A DNA stretch of 41,661 nucleotides from Chitinophagaceae bacterium (GCA_016786745.1 JAEUVS010000002.1:1-41661); one strand, 5' to 3'. Positions 23,534 through 33,147 are shown, counted from the stretch's first letter. Program-made: numbers and translations. The notes: a model not told the origin generated them from the sequence alone.

Positions 23534-25309
23534 TCACTCCGCAGAAACAGCCTGATGCTTCCAGAGTCTCTTAAACGGCTCGCTGCGAAGGATCAACTCT
23601 TCAAACCTACCTTCATCAATCACCCTTCCACTATCCAGGATATAGATGTAATCGAAATGCTCCAGCAAATGCAGCCGGTGCATCGACGATATCAGCGCCT
23701 TGCTGTTAAAAATCTCAAACAACTTCTCATAAATCATCGCCTCCGTTTTCGGATCCACACTACTCGTAGGCTCATCGAGCAAAATAATCTCACTATCCTT
23801 CGCAGCAAGAATACCACGCGCTAACGCAAGCCGCTGCTTCTGGCCACCCGATAAATTCACGCCTTTCTCTTTGATATCTGTAAGCAACCCCTGCGGTAAC
23901 TGATCCACCACTTCATTAAAATGAGCAATTTCGCAAACATGCTTAATCTCGTCATCCGTAGCAGGCAGCCCCATCGTAACATTATACGCAATCGTATTTT
24001 CGAATATCTCAGGCTCCTGCGGAAACTGGGTCACTTTCTCGTGTAAAGTTTCAATAGGATACGCCGTGCCGTCAATGCGTATACCTAACCCTGGTTGAGC
24101 AGGATACAATCCTCTCAACACCGAAAGCAAAGTACTCTTGCCACTTCCACTATGACCAATCAACGCCACCTTCTTCCCCCTCTCTATCTTAAGAGAAATA
24201 TTATGCAGGCTTTGTGGAATAAACTTTTCTTCATAAACATCCCTGTGAGAAAAATTGAGTTTTTCAATCTCAACCCTGCTCCACTTCCTCGGAAACCTCA
24301 GCGTGTTCTCAACAGGATGCTGTTGTAAATAGGCATCGCTCACTACCTTCACTTCATTCACATGCGTATGATACTGAATGAGCGCAGTGTACTGCAACGC
24401 CACATTTTGGAACACACTTGTAAACTGGTTAATGTAACCTAACAAAGTAACCAGCGCACCTACTTTGAACACCTCACCCGGCGTCCAGTGTTGGTAGATA
24501 AATCCCACGACAACCATCCCGTAAATCAGGGTAATCATCATATCGGCGGTGAACCACTTCCATTCATTGATGAGCGCATTTTTTCTAAACGGTTTAAATA
24601 CACGACGAATCTTTTTAAGCAAACCCGACTCCATGCTCCGCTCGAGCCGAAGAGTAATTACCGTCCGGATATTAGAAAGACTATCGAAAAGGTTCGAAGA
24701 CACTTCGTGCTCCTTCTGATTCATCTCTCTAAGTGTTTTGATAAATGACGCGTCGAATTTAGAAATGACGAAAACCGTCGCGAGGCCCATTACTACGGCA
24801 ATCGATCCGAATAAGGGAGAAAAATAGACTATCGCTGTGACCGAGAACACAAACTTCGTCAGGGTATAAAGATTTGTGAAACCGCGGTCGAAGAAGTCGC
24901 GAAGAGATTCGAATGATTTGCGAATGCGGTTAATGGTTTCGCCACTGTGATGGTCCTGGTGCCATTTCGGTGAGAGGTGAAGTACCTGGTGATATTTTTC
25001 GTGAATAAAATTACGGCTGATGGAAAATGCAAGCGTGCGTTCCATAACCCTTGCAGGACCGTGCAAACTCCATTCAAGCAATTTCAATGCAATATATGAG
25101 GCAACATAAATAAACGCGTAGTAAAGTACTGCCGACGTGTCGTTCTGAGCTTTATTTACAAACCATCCCAGCAATAAAGGATGCAGGGAAAAAATAATAT
25201 TGGCGCCTATGAACATGAGGTACACAAGCACCAGCTTTTTGCGATCGGACCGTGCATACTTCCAGGAGGTGTTCAGAAGGGAGAGATAAGGATTTTTCAT
25301 AGCCGGCAT
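23534..25309 (-). CDS. ABC transporter, fused permease and ATPase (exporter type)
   Basis: The 591-residue half-transporter has an N-terminal six-helix type IV exporter domain (about residues 25-315) and a C-terminal nucleotide-binding domain. The latter has Walker A GHSGSGKST (385-393), the Q-loop FPQEPEIF, signature LSGGQ (486-490), Walker B IILLDEP (508-514) and a switch histidine in SSMHRLHLL. Proteins of this class act as homodimers and export lipids, peptides or drugs. A start at the fourth codon (25300) is also possible. It is monocistronic and convergent with the methyltransferase; context gives no substrate. Confidence 0.93.
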   Translation of the reverse strand: MPAMKNPYLSLLNTSWKYARSDRKKLVLVYLMFIGANIIFSLHPLLLGWFVNKAQNDTSAVLYYAFIYVASYIALKLLEWSLHGPARVMERTLAFSISRNFIHEKYHQVLHLSPKWHQDHHSGETINRIRKSFESLRDFFDRGFTNLYTLTKFVFSVTAIVYFSPLFGSIAVVMGLATVFVISKFDASFIKTLREMNQKEHEVSSNLFDSLSNIRTVITLRLERSMESGLLKKIRRVFKPFRKNALINEWKWFTADMMITLIYGMVVVGFIYQHWTPGEVFKVGALVTLLGYINQFTSVFQNVALQYTALIQYHTHVNEVKVVSDAYLQQHPVENTLRFPRKWSRVEIEKLNFSHRDVYEEKFIPQSLHNISLKIERGKKVALIGHSGSGKSTLLSVLRGLYPAQPGLGIRIDGTAYPIETLHEKVTQFPQEPEIFENTIAYNVTMGLPATDDEIKHVCEIAHFNEVVDQLPQGLLTDIKEKGVNLSGGQKQRLALARGILAAKDSEIILLDEPTSSVDPKTEAMIYEKLFEIFNSKALISSMHRLHLLEHFDYIYILDSGRVIDEGRFEELILRSEPFKRLWKHQAVSAE

Positions 25310-25639
25310 AAAGGTACACTACGTCAAAAAATTTCACTTCGCATATTTTTAAATCCGTCGCCTCCATCTTCTGCAGCGGGTTACCCGGAGTGATTAAATA
25401 CAGGCATCCGGGTTTGCAAAAAGATATTGACGTGGAACAAAAAAAAGCTAAGACAGGTAACGACAGCCTCCCGGATTTAATGTTTCTACCCTGCTTTGAT
25501 GACCTTTTCCCGCTTTTGCGATGTTAACTATGAACACCTGGCAGTACCAACATGGCTGTATTAAAATATTCGGTTACAGCTACATGGGAGATTACGGCGA
25601 ATAAGATTTTGAATTATATTGGGATGAGTTACATACGGA
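25310..25639. other. Intergenic region upstream of the ECF sigma operon
   Basis: This 330-base stretch contains no gene I can support. It must hold divergent promoters for the ABC transporter and the sigma-factor operon, but no exact TAnnTTTG element precedes 25640. A 45-codon open frame with a GTG start at 25390 ends at 25527; its C-terminal half (SLPDLMFLPCFDDLFPLL) is mildly protein-like, but it has no ribosome-binding support. ATCCGGG (25406-25412) and CCCGGAT (25470-25476) form a distant inverted repeat. Confidence 0.3.
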
Positions 25640-26203
25640 ATGCAGCATACCACCCCTTATCAGCCTGATTTGATTCTAAAGTTGAAAGCGAACGACGAGC
25701 CGACCCTCAAAGCGCTTTATATCGCTAATTATCCTAAGATCGAAAGATACATACTTGAAAACAATGGTACCCGGGAAGATGCAAAGGACGTTTACCAGGA
25801 AGCATTTATCGCCGTATGGAGATCTGTGCAGAACGACAAAGCATCGTTTACAGGGATAGATAAACTGCAGGGATATATGTATCGCGTGGCGCAGTATAAG
25901 TGGACGGATCAATTGAGGCACGATAAGAAGAACCGAACAGCCTCGCTTCCGGAAACTGAAATAGGCGAACCTGTAAATAATGAACCCGACAGCGATGAGG
26001 CTGACTATATAGAAAAGGTAAAGCAACATTATGCTACAATGGACGAGCCCTGTAAAGATGTGCTGTACCGTTTCTATTACCAGAAACAGAGCATGAGCCA
26101 AATCGCGAATAAATATTCGTGGACCGACGCTACTGCTAAAAACAACAAATACAGGTGCCTGCAACGTTTGCGGCAGATGGTGTTAAAAAACAATAACCGT
26201 TGA
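25640..26203 (+). CDS. ECF-type RNA polymerase sigma factor
   Basis: The 187-residue protein has a sigma region 2 (about residues 25-95, including EDAKDVYQEAFIAVWRSV and LQGYMYRVAQYKWTDQLRHDKK) and a region 4 helix-turn-helix (about 135-180: LYRFYYQKQSMSQIANKYSWTDATAKNNKYRCLQRLR). It is the first gene of an operon: the next gene overlaps by 4 bases and the third follows directly. ECF factors are held inactive by a cognate membrane anti-sigma factor; the next product is the likely partner. Confidence 0.92.
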   Translation: MQHTTPYQPDLILKLKANDEPTLKALYIANYPKIERYILENNGTREDAKDVYQEAFIAVWRSVQNDKASFTGIDKLQGYMYRVAQYKWTDQLRHDKKNRTASLPETEIGEPVNNEPDSDEADYIEKVKQHYATMDEPCKDVLYRFYYQKQSMSQIANKYSWTDATAKNNKYRCLQRLRQMVLKNNNR

Positions 26204-26934
26204 ACCACAATTACAACATATCGCCTGAAGAACTTGAGAAGATAGAACGTTTCATTACCGGCGGAATGTCTTCTGCAGAGGCGAAAGAATTTGAAGAGCT
26301 GTTAAATAACAATGCGCAACTACGCGAAAAAACAGATGAGATACGTTTATTACTTATAGGTATCAGCGAACATGCCCTTTCGGAAAAGCTTGATGACTTT
26401 CATAAAGAAGTGCCGCCTGTTGAAATGCCGCGTGGACGTGTGGTTCCACTTGGAAGAAAATTGCTGATAGCGGCTTCGGTACTTGCGATAGCATTCGTAA
26501 CCATTTGGTGGTTTGTTGGAAGAAAAACGGATGACGAAGCGCTTTACGCCAGGCTGTACTCTCCTGATCCCGGACTTGCGACAGTGATGGGAAATTCATC
26601 GGAGTACGACTTCGACAAGGCAATGGTGGAATATAAAAACGGGGAATACGACAAGGCGCTAAAAGCATGGACCGGATCACTCGGGAATCACCCAACCAAC
26701 GATACGCTAAACTATTTTGTTGGCGCCGCTTACCAGGCCAAAAATGATGACCGCTGTATCGAATACCTTGAAAAAGTTGCTGCCGACACCTCGAGTGTCT
26801 TTAATAAAGATGCCAGCTGGTATCTCGGCCTGTATTACCTGAAATCCGGCCAAAAAGAAAAAGCATATCCATATATTCAACAATCCGGCCACCCAAAGAG
26901 CTCTGAAGCATTAAAAGCTATCAACAAAAAGTAA
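26200..26934 (+). CDS. Membrane protein with TPR-like C-terminus, probable anti-sigma factor
   Basis: It starts with TTG overlapping the sigma-factor stop (TTGA), and no suitable ATG occurs before codon 23. The cytoplasmic N-terminal 85 residues (ISPEELEKIERFITGGMSSAEAKEFEELLNNN pattern) resemble Bacteroidota anti-sigma N-termini. A single transmembrane helix lies at about residues 90-108, and the remaining 130 residues form periplasmic TPR-like helices (AMVEYKNGEYDKALKAW, YFVGAAYQAKNDDRCIEYL, WYLGLYYLKSGQKEKAYPYI). This topology would let periplasmic contacts with the TPR-CHAT protein downstream control sigma release, which is inference. Confidence 0.8.
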   Translation: MNHNYNISPEELEKIERFITGGMSSAEAKEFEELLNNNAQLREKTDEIRLLLIGISEHALSEKLDDFHKEVPPVEMPRGRVVPLGRKLLIAASVLAIAFVTIWWFVGRKTDDEALYARLYSPDPGLATVMGNSSEYDFDKAMVEYKNGEYDKALKAWTGSLGNHPTNDTLNYFVGAAYQAKNDDRCIEYLEKVAADTSSVFNKDASWYLGLYYLKSGQKEKAYPYIQQSGHPKSSEALKAINKK

Positions 26935-29900
26935 ATGCGCCAAAATATAATATTGTGTGCGTTGGCCGGAATACTCCTCACCTTTTTGCATGCACAAAAG
27001 AAAACCGGCGATCATTCTGAATTGAGGCAGGCGCTGGATGATAAAAATTACAGCAAAGCACAGAGCATTATTAAGAGTGAAACAGAACGTTTTCTCGCTT
27101 TGGCGAACTACGATACGCTCGTTTACCTTATTCCATTCATTGGCGAGCTGAACAATGCCCAAAATGGCGCCGGCAAGGCAGCTGGAGCCATAAATGGTTT
27201 CATCGGTCAGTTAAAAGAAAAGAAAGCATCGCCGCGAACACTTGTTAACGCATATCGCACGGCGGCGGATTTTTTCGCAACAGTGGGGCAAAGCAAACAT
27301 GGTTATGATGCGAGCAAAGCATCTCTCGAACAAACTTTACTCGATCCAAAGCACACCGACCTCGATATCGCACGATGCGAATATAATCTCGGCGTATATG
27401 CATATAGGTTAGGCGATATAAAACTGTCGCTGCCTCATCATCGTCGTGCGATGCAAATCCGGCAATCGAACAGCAAAACGGATCCCGAAGACATTTATCT
27501 CTCCGCAAATGCAATCGGCGCGCTCATGTGGAACGCCTCCAAATACGACAGCGCCACCCATTATTACAACAACGCCCTCGACGCATTGAGTAAAATGCCT
27601 CCTAACGATCTAAACAAATACTTTCGTCCGGGGAATGTGTATAACAATCTCGCGGCACTGTATAGCGCGCAGGGACAAACTTCCGAAGGCATCAAAGCGA
27701 TGCAGAATACCATCTCCAGCTTTCAAAAGTTTATTGCTTCGGGTGATGCGGGTCCACGAAAGCAATCCGCAACTGAAGGTTTATATGAGGCGATGGATAA
27801 TCTCGCCGGGATTTATAAAGAAGTGGGTGATTTTGGTAAAGCAGGAGAACTACTGCTGTACTCCTACAATCAAAAGCTTCAGAAGCTCGACCCGGCGCAC
27901 CAGGGAATTTTTATTTCAGAAATATTGCTCGGCCAGTACTTCCGCGATATTCATGAGTACGACTCGGCACGCATTTACCTGGCGAATGGAATAGAGAAAC
28001 TCGAAAAAGCCGAAGGTGATTACTTATTCTGGGCCGCTGACGCTTATTATTCGCTCGCGCTGATGAATGAAGATCAGAAGCAGGTTAATAACGCAAATCA
28101 GTATTATAAAAAAAGCGAAGAACTGTACGAGCAATCGTACCAGGGTGAATATGACAATGTGTATATGGACTTCCTGAGAAGTGCGTCGGTGTTTTATGCG
28201 AAGAACAACCAATATCAAAAAGCTATAGAACGCGCCTACAAAGCGTATGACTACCTGTTAAGTGTTGGCGAAGGAGGAAGCCTGCAGGCATTTTATCAGT
28301 TGCTGAATATCGCAGAAATCAACTACCTCTCGAAAAGATATAAAGAAGCCATCCGCTATAGCGAGAATGCGATGAACACTATAAATGCGAAGATGAAGGA
28401 AGGCCTGACACAGATGGATTCGGCGAAGATGGAAGTGTTTCAACCAAAGGCCATACTTATCAGCGCAAAATCATCGTACGAACTGGGAAATAAGCGTGAT
28501 ACAACTTTCTTAAAGACTATAGCAAAGAAATTGAGTGAAGGTTTGAGCATGCTCGAAAAACGAAAAGTGTTAATAGATGACGAAAAGAGCATCAACATAC
28601 TCATATCCGATAACGGGGAATTGATCAACTTCGCAAAAGAGATTGAATTAAGTTTATACAACCTTACCGGAGTTTCATCGCATCTAGACAATTTCATCAA
28701 CCTGCACGAATCAGCGCTGTACACCCGAATCCGCGGAAGACTTGATAAAGAAAATGCCATCCGTTTTACCGGACTTCCAGCAGAAGTACAACAGGAAGAA
28801 ATAGATCTCAAAAAGGCACTCACAGCAGGCTCATCAAAAAACTTTTTGAAAGCAGTGGACAAGTGGGAAGAGCATCTCGCAAAAGTGAAAAAAAATTTTC
28901 CTGTTTATTACAACATGCGGTACGCAACTATCTTTAAACCACTTTCCGACATGCAGTCGCTGTTGCCGGACAGTACTACGATCATCCGCTATTATGTTTC
29001 AGACAGCGCAATACAGGCCCTCGTCATCAACAGGACGACGAAAAATTTTGTGCAATTAAAGAATGCCGGTGTCGCCGAAAAAATAAACACGCTATTGTCA
29101 CCGGCAGCTGGTGAAAAACTGCAGTTGCAGCTGCTGCATGATTTGTATAGCACAATTTGGCAGCCGCTCGAGAAATACGTAACAACAAAGAAAGTATTGA
29201 TAATTCCTGATGGTCTTCTTTTTAACCTGAGCTTCGATATGCTCACTCCGCAACCAGCATCAACATTCAAAGAACTTCTGTCGAATAGCTTGTTGCCGAA
29301 GCACGTGTTTTCCTATCACTATAGCCTGTTTATGCTGGATAAACATTCCGGCACCGCGCTCGAAGAAAATTATGTAGCGTTTGCGCCAGGTTTTTCAGAC
29401 GAATTAAAACAGCAATACCTCGGGTTAATAAAAGATTCCGTGGATCTCGATCACAAATATCTTCAACTATTACCTCAACCTAACACAAACAAACTCGCTA
29501 AAAAAATTAGGTCATTGCTCGGCGGCCAGGTTTTCCTCGATACAAATTCAACACAGGCCTCATTCAGGAACAATGCACGCGGGCATAAAATTATTCACAT
29601 TGCGACGCACGCCCAGTACAATAATATCAATCCCGAACGGTCGGGATTGGTATTTGCGAAAAACAATTCCGGCGATGACAACTTTGTTTCTTTATACGAA
29701 TTATACAACTGCGATATGGAATCCGAACTCACCCTGTTAACGGCATGCGAATCGGGAAAACCGGGATACCAGGATGGTGAGGGCATGGTATCGCTCGCAC
29801 ACGCATTTAACTACGCGGGCAGCGAGAGTATTCTTACGTCGCTGTGGGAGATAGATGAACAGTCATGCAACAGAATTACAGAGTTATTTGTTGACAACAT

Positions 29901-30159
29901 CAGGAGGGGCAAGCCAACCGATGTAGCTTTGCGTGATGCGAAAATCACTTACCTCGAAAAGTATGATGGCAGAATTCTTGCTCCATCGTATTGGGCAGGT
30001 TTGATACTAATGGGTCAACCGACAACCATAGAATTAAAAAAGAGCGTTAACTACGCAGGCCTAATCACTGCGTCATTATTATTTGCAACGTTCGTAACAG
30101 TGCTGGTTGTAAGAAAAAGAAAAAGGGCCCAACGGATCAGGCAGACATTTGTTCATTAA
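26935..30159 (+). CDS. Periplasmic TPR-CHAT domain protein (caspase-like)
   Basis: The 1074-residue protein has a signal peptide (about residues 1-20), a long array of tetratricopeptide repeats (about 30-500), a linker, and a C-terminal CHAT domain (about 760-1035). The candidate catalytic dyad is His892 (HIATHAQYN) and Cys938 (LTACESGKPG), followed by the family GEGMVSLAHAF and SLWEIDE motifs and SYWAGLILMG. A C-terminal transmembrane helix (about 1042-1062) with a basic tail (RKRKRAQR) should anchor it to the inner membrane with the enzyme in the periplasm. CHAT domains are caspase-related proteases. The ATG directly follows the previous stop, so all three operon products are coupled. The 3' end overlaps the convergent ribulokinase gene by 23 bases. 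Confidence 0.92.
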   Translation: MRQNIILCALAGILLTFLHAQKKTGDHSELRQALDDKNYSKAQSIIKSETERFLALANYDTLVYLIPFIGELNNAQNGAGKAAGAINGFIGQLKEKKASPRTLVNAYRTAADFFATVGQSKHGYDASKASLEQTLLDPKHTDLDIARCEYNLGVYAYRLGDIKLSLPHHRRAMQIRQSNSKTDPEDIYLSANAIGALMWNASKYDSATHYYNNALDALSKMPPNDLNKYFRPGNVYNNLAALYSAQGQTSEGIKAMQNTISSFQKFIASGDAGPRKQSATEGLYEAMDNLAGIYKEVGDFGKAGELLLYSYNQKLQKLDPAHQGIFISEILLGQYFRDIHEYDSARIYLANGIEKLEKAEGDYLFWAADAYYSLALMNEDQKQVNNANQYYKKSEELYEQSYQGEYDNVYMDFLRSASVFYAKNNQYQKAIERAYKAYDYLLSVGEGGSLQAFYQLLNIAEINYLSKRYKEAIRYSENAMNTINAKMKEGLTQMDSAKMEVFQPKAILISAKSSYELGNKRDTTFLKTIAKKLSEGLSMLEKRKVLIDDEKSINILISDNGELINFAKEIELSLYNLTGVSSHLDNFINLHESALYTRIRGRLDKENAIRFTGLPAEVQQEEIDLKKALTAGSSKNFLKAVDKWEEHLAKVKKNFPVYYNMRYATIFKPLSDMQSLLPDSTTIIRYYVSDSAIQALVINRTTKNFVQLKNAGVAEKINTLLSPAAGEKLQLQLLHDLYSTIWQPLEKYVTTKKVLIIPDGLLFNLSFDMLTPQPASTFKELLSNSLLPKHVFSYHYSLFMLDKHSGTALEENYVAFAPGFSDELKQQYLGLIKDSVDLDHKYLQLLPQPNTNKLAKKIRSLLGGQVFLDTNSTQASFRNNARGHKIIHIATHAQYNNINPERSGLVFAKNNSGDDNFVSLYELYNCDMESELTLLTACESGKPGYQDGEGMVSLAHAFNYAGSESILTSLWEIDEQSCNRITELFVDNIRRGKPTDVALRDAKITYLEKYDGRILAPSYWAGLILMGQPTTIELKKSVNYAGLITASLLFATFVTVLVVRKRKRAQRIRQTFVH

Positions 30160-31783
30160 ACTCCGCGAATTTGTTGTACAATTGATACCGTTTTTTGTAC
30201 ATGGCTCCTTTTATTTCGTCCGGGTAGTAGGTGATGTCGAAACCTGTTCCCATTTTTTTCATCGCCTCGCGCACATCAGTATAAATACCCGCGACCGTAG
30301 CGGCAAACATCGCGGCGCCTGTTGCGCAGGTTTGCTCGGACCTGTGTATTTTGATGGGCATTCCGATTACGTCGGCCATCATCTGCATAATAAATGGCGA
30401 TTTTCTTGCAACCCCGCCAATCCCTATCAATCCTTTTATCTCAACACCTTCATCCCTGAATCTTTCAACGATTTTTTTAGCGCCAAAGCATGTAGACTCC
30501 GCGAGTGCACGAAAAATACGTGGTGCATCCGAACCCAGGCTCAATGCCGTAATTCCGCCTTTCAACGCCTGGTTCGCATCGGGCGTCCGCCGGCCATTAA
30601 ACCAATCGAGCGCAAATTCCGAGTTTTCGTCAAATGAAAGTTCAGCCGCTTTTTTACTCAGTTCAGAGATTATTTTATCAGCGATCAACGATTCAAATTT
30701 CTCTTTGTCTTTTTCACTCAACAACTGCATTGGCCACAATAGTAATTGTTTGAACCAGGCGTATACGTCACCAAATGCAGATTGTCCTGCTTCAAGCCCG
30801 ATCATTCCTGGAATTATCGAACCGTTCACCTGGCCGCAAATTCCCTTTACGTCCTTTTTCCCGATGTCCTCAACGGGCGCAACAAGCATATCGCATGTAG
30901 ATGTGCCCATTACTTTGCTCAGGTAGTACGGTTCAATTTGTCCGCCCACCGCGCCCATGTGTGCATCGAATGCTCCAACGCCAATTAAAGTATCGGCTGG
31001 CAATCCCAGCCTTTGCGACCATTCATTGCTGATCGTTCCGGCCGATACATCAGAAGTGTACGTCTTGTTAGGCAGCCGACTAACAAACCCGGAAAGAAGA
31101 GGATCGAGTGACGAAAAAAAATCGTCAGGAGGAAAACCCCCGAATTCTTTTGCCCACATTGCTTTATGGCCCGCCGCGCAAACACTCCGCTTCATATCAG
31201 AAACTTTTTTTCCGCCTGTGAGCAGGAATGGTATCCAGTCGCAATGCTCCACCCAACTGTAACAGGCTTCGGCAACATCTTTATCGCTGCGCAAAATGTG
31301 AAGCAACTTTGCCCAGTACCATTCCGATGAATAAATGCCTCCCGAATATTTAAGGTAGTCGGTTTTGGATTTCGCGTTATGTTCGTTGATTTCAGCGGCT
31401 TCATCGATAGCAGTGTGGTCCTTCCACAAAACAAACATGGCGTTCGGGTTATTGCTGAACTCCTTCAGAAGCGCAAGTGGCGTTCCTGACTCATCTACTG
31501 CAACAGGTGTTGATCCCGTGGTATCTACTGAAATAGCCTTTATTTGCGACGCAACGTCAGCACCCGCCTCTTTAACGCAATTCTTCACGCTTTGTTCAAG
31601 GCTTTCTATATAATCCAGCGGATGCTGGCGAAACTGTTGTTCCGCGCTGTTACAGAACAGACCCTGCTTCCATCGTGAATAATATGTTGTGGAAGAAGCT
31701 ATTTCTTTCCCGTTGGAGGCATCAACGATAACTGAGCGTACCGAGTCAGTGCCGTAGTCTACACCTATAACATAACTATTCAT
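30137..31783 (-). CDS. araB: Ribulokinase (FGGY family)
   Basis: The product phosphorylates L-ribulose to L-ribulose-5-phosphate in L-arabinose catabolism. I prefer the start at codon MNSYVIGVDYG (31783) over an upstream in-frame ATG at 31807, giving 548 residues. FGGY signatures are present: phosphate-binding GVDYGTDSVR, substrate-side SVDTTGSTPV and LWKDHT, catalytic GAFDAHMGAVGG, MGTSTCDM, and the C-terminal GIGGVARKSPFIMQMMADV. Length and motifs match AraB. It has no araA, araD or transporter beside it here, so it is an isolated copy. Its 3' end overlaps the CHAT gene by 23 bases tail to tail. Confidence 0.9.
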   Translation of the reverse strand: MNSYVIGVDYGTDSVRSVIVDASNGKEIASSTTYYSRWKQGLFCNSAEQQFRQHPLDYIESLEQSVKNCVKEAGADVASQIKAISVDTTGSTPVAVDESGTPLALLKEFSNNPNAMFVLWKDHTAIDEAAEINEHNAKSKTDYLKYSGGIYSSEWYWAKLLHILRSDKDVAEACYSWVEHCDWIPFLLTGGKKVSDMKRSVCAAGHKAMWAKEFGGFPPDDFFSSLDPLLSGFVSRLPNKTYTSDVSAGTISNEWSQRLGLPADTLIGVGAFDAHMGAVGGQIEPYYLSKVMGTSTCDMLVAPVEDIGKKDVKGICGQVNGSIIPGMIGLEAGQSAFGDVYAWFKQLLLWPMQLLSEKDKEKFESLIADKIISELSKKAAELSFDENSEFALDWFNGRRTPDANQALKGGITALSLGSDAPRIFRALAESTCFGAKKIVERFRDEGVEIKGLIGIGGVARKSPFIMQMMADVIGMPIKIHRSEQTCATGAAMFAATVAGIYTDVREAMKKMGTGFDITYYPDEIKGAMYKKRYQLYNKFAEFNEQMSA

Positions 31784-31828
31784 ATCAAGCAATAAAATGG
31801 GTTCCAATATACCATAAATTAGTACTCT

Positions 31829-32908
31829 ATGAAGTCGGTTATTCCTTTTCTTCGTTTAATATCCCAGCGACTCGTTGCATCCAACCTGCAAACACCGGCA
31901 GAAACAGTTACGTGGATGGGAGCGGTACAGGCGCAGGACTATCCCATGGCGAAGTGGGGAGTTGGCGTAAGGACAACCGGCGCAACTGAAAACTCTGTTC
32001 AAAATGCGATTGACAAAGGCAGCATTTTAAGAACGCATGTGCTGCGGCCAACGTGGCACCTTGTTTCTTCAAATGATATTCACTGGATGCTTCAGCTTAC
32101 ATCAAAGCGCATTAAGGCCACAATGAACTGGATGAACAGGGAGCTGAATCTAACACCTGAAATTTTCAAAAAAAGCAATCGGCTCTTAGCCAAAATTCTC
32201 GATGGCGACAATCACCTCACCCGGCCTGAAATAATCGCCGCCTATAAAAAGTCGAGAATAGCTGTTGATGAAAATCGTTTATCTCATTTACTTGGTTGGG
32301 CCGAGTTAGATGGCATAATTTGTAGCGGCGCCAATGCAGGTAAGAAAACCACTTACGCGCTTTTATCCGGGAGAACAAATCCCCGCAAACCAATATCCGA
32401 CGACCAGGCGTTGCTACGCCTCACAGAACAATATTTTAAAAGTCATGGACCGGCCACCGCTGCGGATTTTACGTGGTGGTCGGGGCTCACGTTAACATTG
32501 GCGAAGCAGGGAATTGAGATGGCCGGCAAAAAGCTGGTATCAGAAATTATCGATGGGAAAGAATACTTGATGGAGCCTTCTCTTAAAGATCCTCAAATTG
32601 AAAAGGGCGTTGTTCACCTGTTGCCATCATACGATGAATACCTGGTTGCTTACAAGGACAGATCGGCGCTCATTCCGGCAACAATCACCAAACAAATAAT
32701 TTCTTTCAATGGCATCTTCCGGCCCGTAATTTTGGTTGATGGAAAAGTTGCTGGTGTGTGGGCAAGAAGTTTTGATGGAAACACAGTTGTGCTGGAATTG
32801 AAATTTTTCGGAAATGTGTCGAGGAAGGTTAGAACAAATTTGGCGCATAAAGCGGAACAATACGGCAAGTTTATCGCATCACCTGTAATAACAAAATTTT
32901 TAGTATGA
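31829..32908 (+). CDS. Winged-helix DNA-binding protein, AlkZ/YcaQ-like (HTH_42)
   Basis: The 359-residue protein matches the HTH_42 family (PF06224), whose members include the DNA glycosylases AlkZ and YcaQ. Near the N-terminus VQAQDYPMAKW carries the Q-x-(Q/D) signature thought to be catalytic in these glycosylases, and LRTHVLRPTWHLVS and HLLGWAELDGIICSG are other conserved blocks, with LLPSYDEYLVAYKDRS near the C-terminus. Family members excise alkylated or cross-linked bases, but many homologues are untested. It is divergent from the ribulokinase with only about 45 bases between starts. Confidence 0.85.
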   Translation: MKSVIPFLRLISQRLVASNLQTPAETVTWMGAVQAQDYPMAKWGVGVRTTGATENSVQNAIDKGSILRTHVLRPTWHLVSSNDIHWMLQLTSKRIKATMNWMNRELNLTPEIFKKSNRLLAKILDGDNHLTRPEIIAAYKKSRIAVDENRLSHLLGWAELDGIICSGANAGKKTTYALLSGRTNPRKPISDDQALLRLTEQYFKSHGPATAADFTWWSGLTLTLAKQGIEMAGKKLVSEIIDGKEYLMEPSLKDPQIEKGVVHLLPSYDEYLVAYKDRSALIPATITKQIISFNGIFRPVILVDGKVAGVWARSFDGNTVVLELKFFGNVSRKVRTNLAHKAEQYGKFIASPVITKFLV

Positions 32909-32921
32909 CCGGAACGCCATT

Positions 32922-33147
32922 AAAGGCCTGATGCCTGTGTTCGACAGCTATGTACTCAGTTTTATTTTCGTTGGAATATACTGGGGAAACCACCATCACC
33001 TGCTGCATGCCACCAGGCAGCGCAATTGCATTCGCATTCGTTCATACAGGGATATCGTTGGGCATATTTGTAATCGTCGCGGTAACGTGGCTGATACCTG
33101 ACAGGAATATCGAAAAGGCAGTTATACACAACGAACTATCTTCCTAA
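32922..33147 (+). pseudogene. Remnant of a TMEM175-type membrane channel gene
   Basis: Two out-of-frame pieces read like TMEM175/DUF1211 family proteins. The first (from about 32922, frame of 32940) is LMPVFDSYVLSFIFVGIYWGNHHHLLHATRQ, here containing the family block around FSYVLSF...GIYWxNHHHLLHA. The second (frame of 32950, ending TAA 33145-33147) is GISLGIFVIVAVTWLIPDRNIEK, typical of the C-terminus. The first transmembrane helix and the region between the pieces are missing, and the frame differs, so 5' truncation, an internal deletion and a frameshift are all needed. The end overlaps the convergent propeller gene by 12 bases. Confidence 0.75.

Noticed and set aside
25390..25527. 45-codon open frame with a GTG start upstream of the sigma factor
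   Set aside because: There is no ribosome-binding or family support; it is noted only within the intergenic entry.
32950..33147. 65-residue ORF as a small membrane protein gene
   Set aside because: Its N-terminal part is out of frame with the recognisable TMEM175 block on the same strand, so it is a frameshifted remnant.
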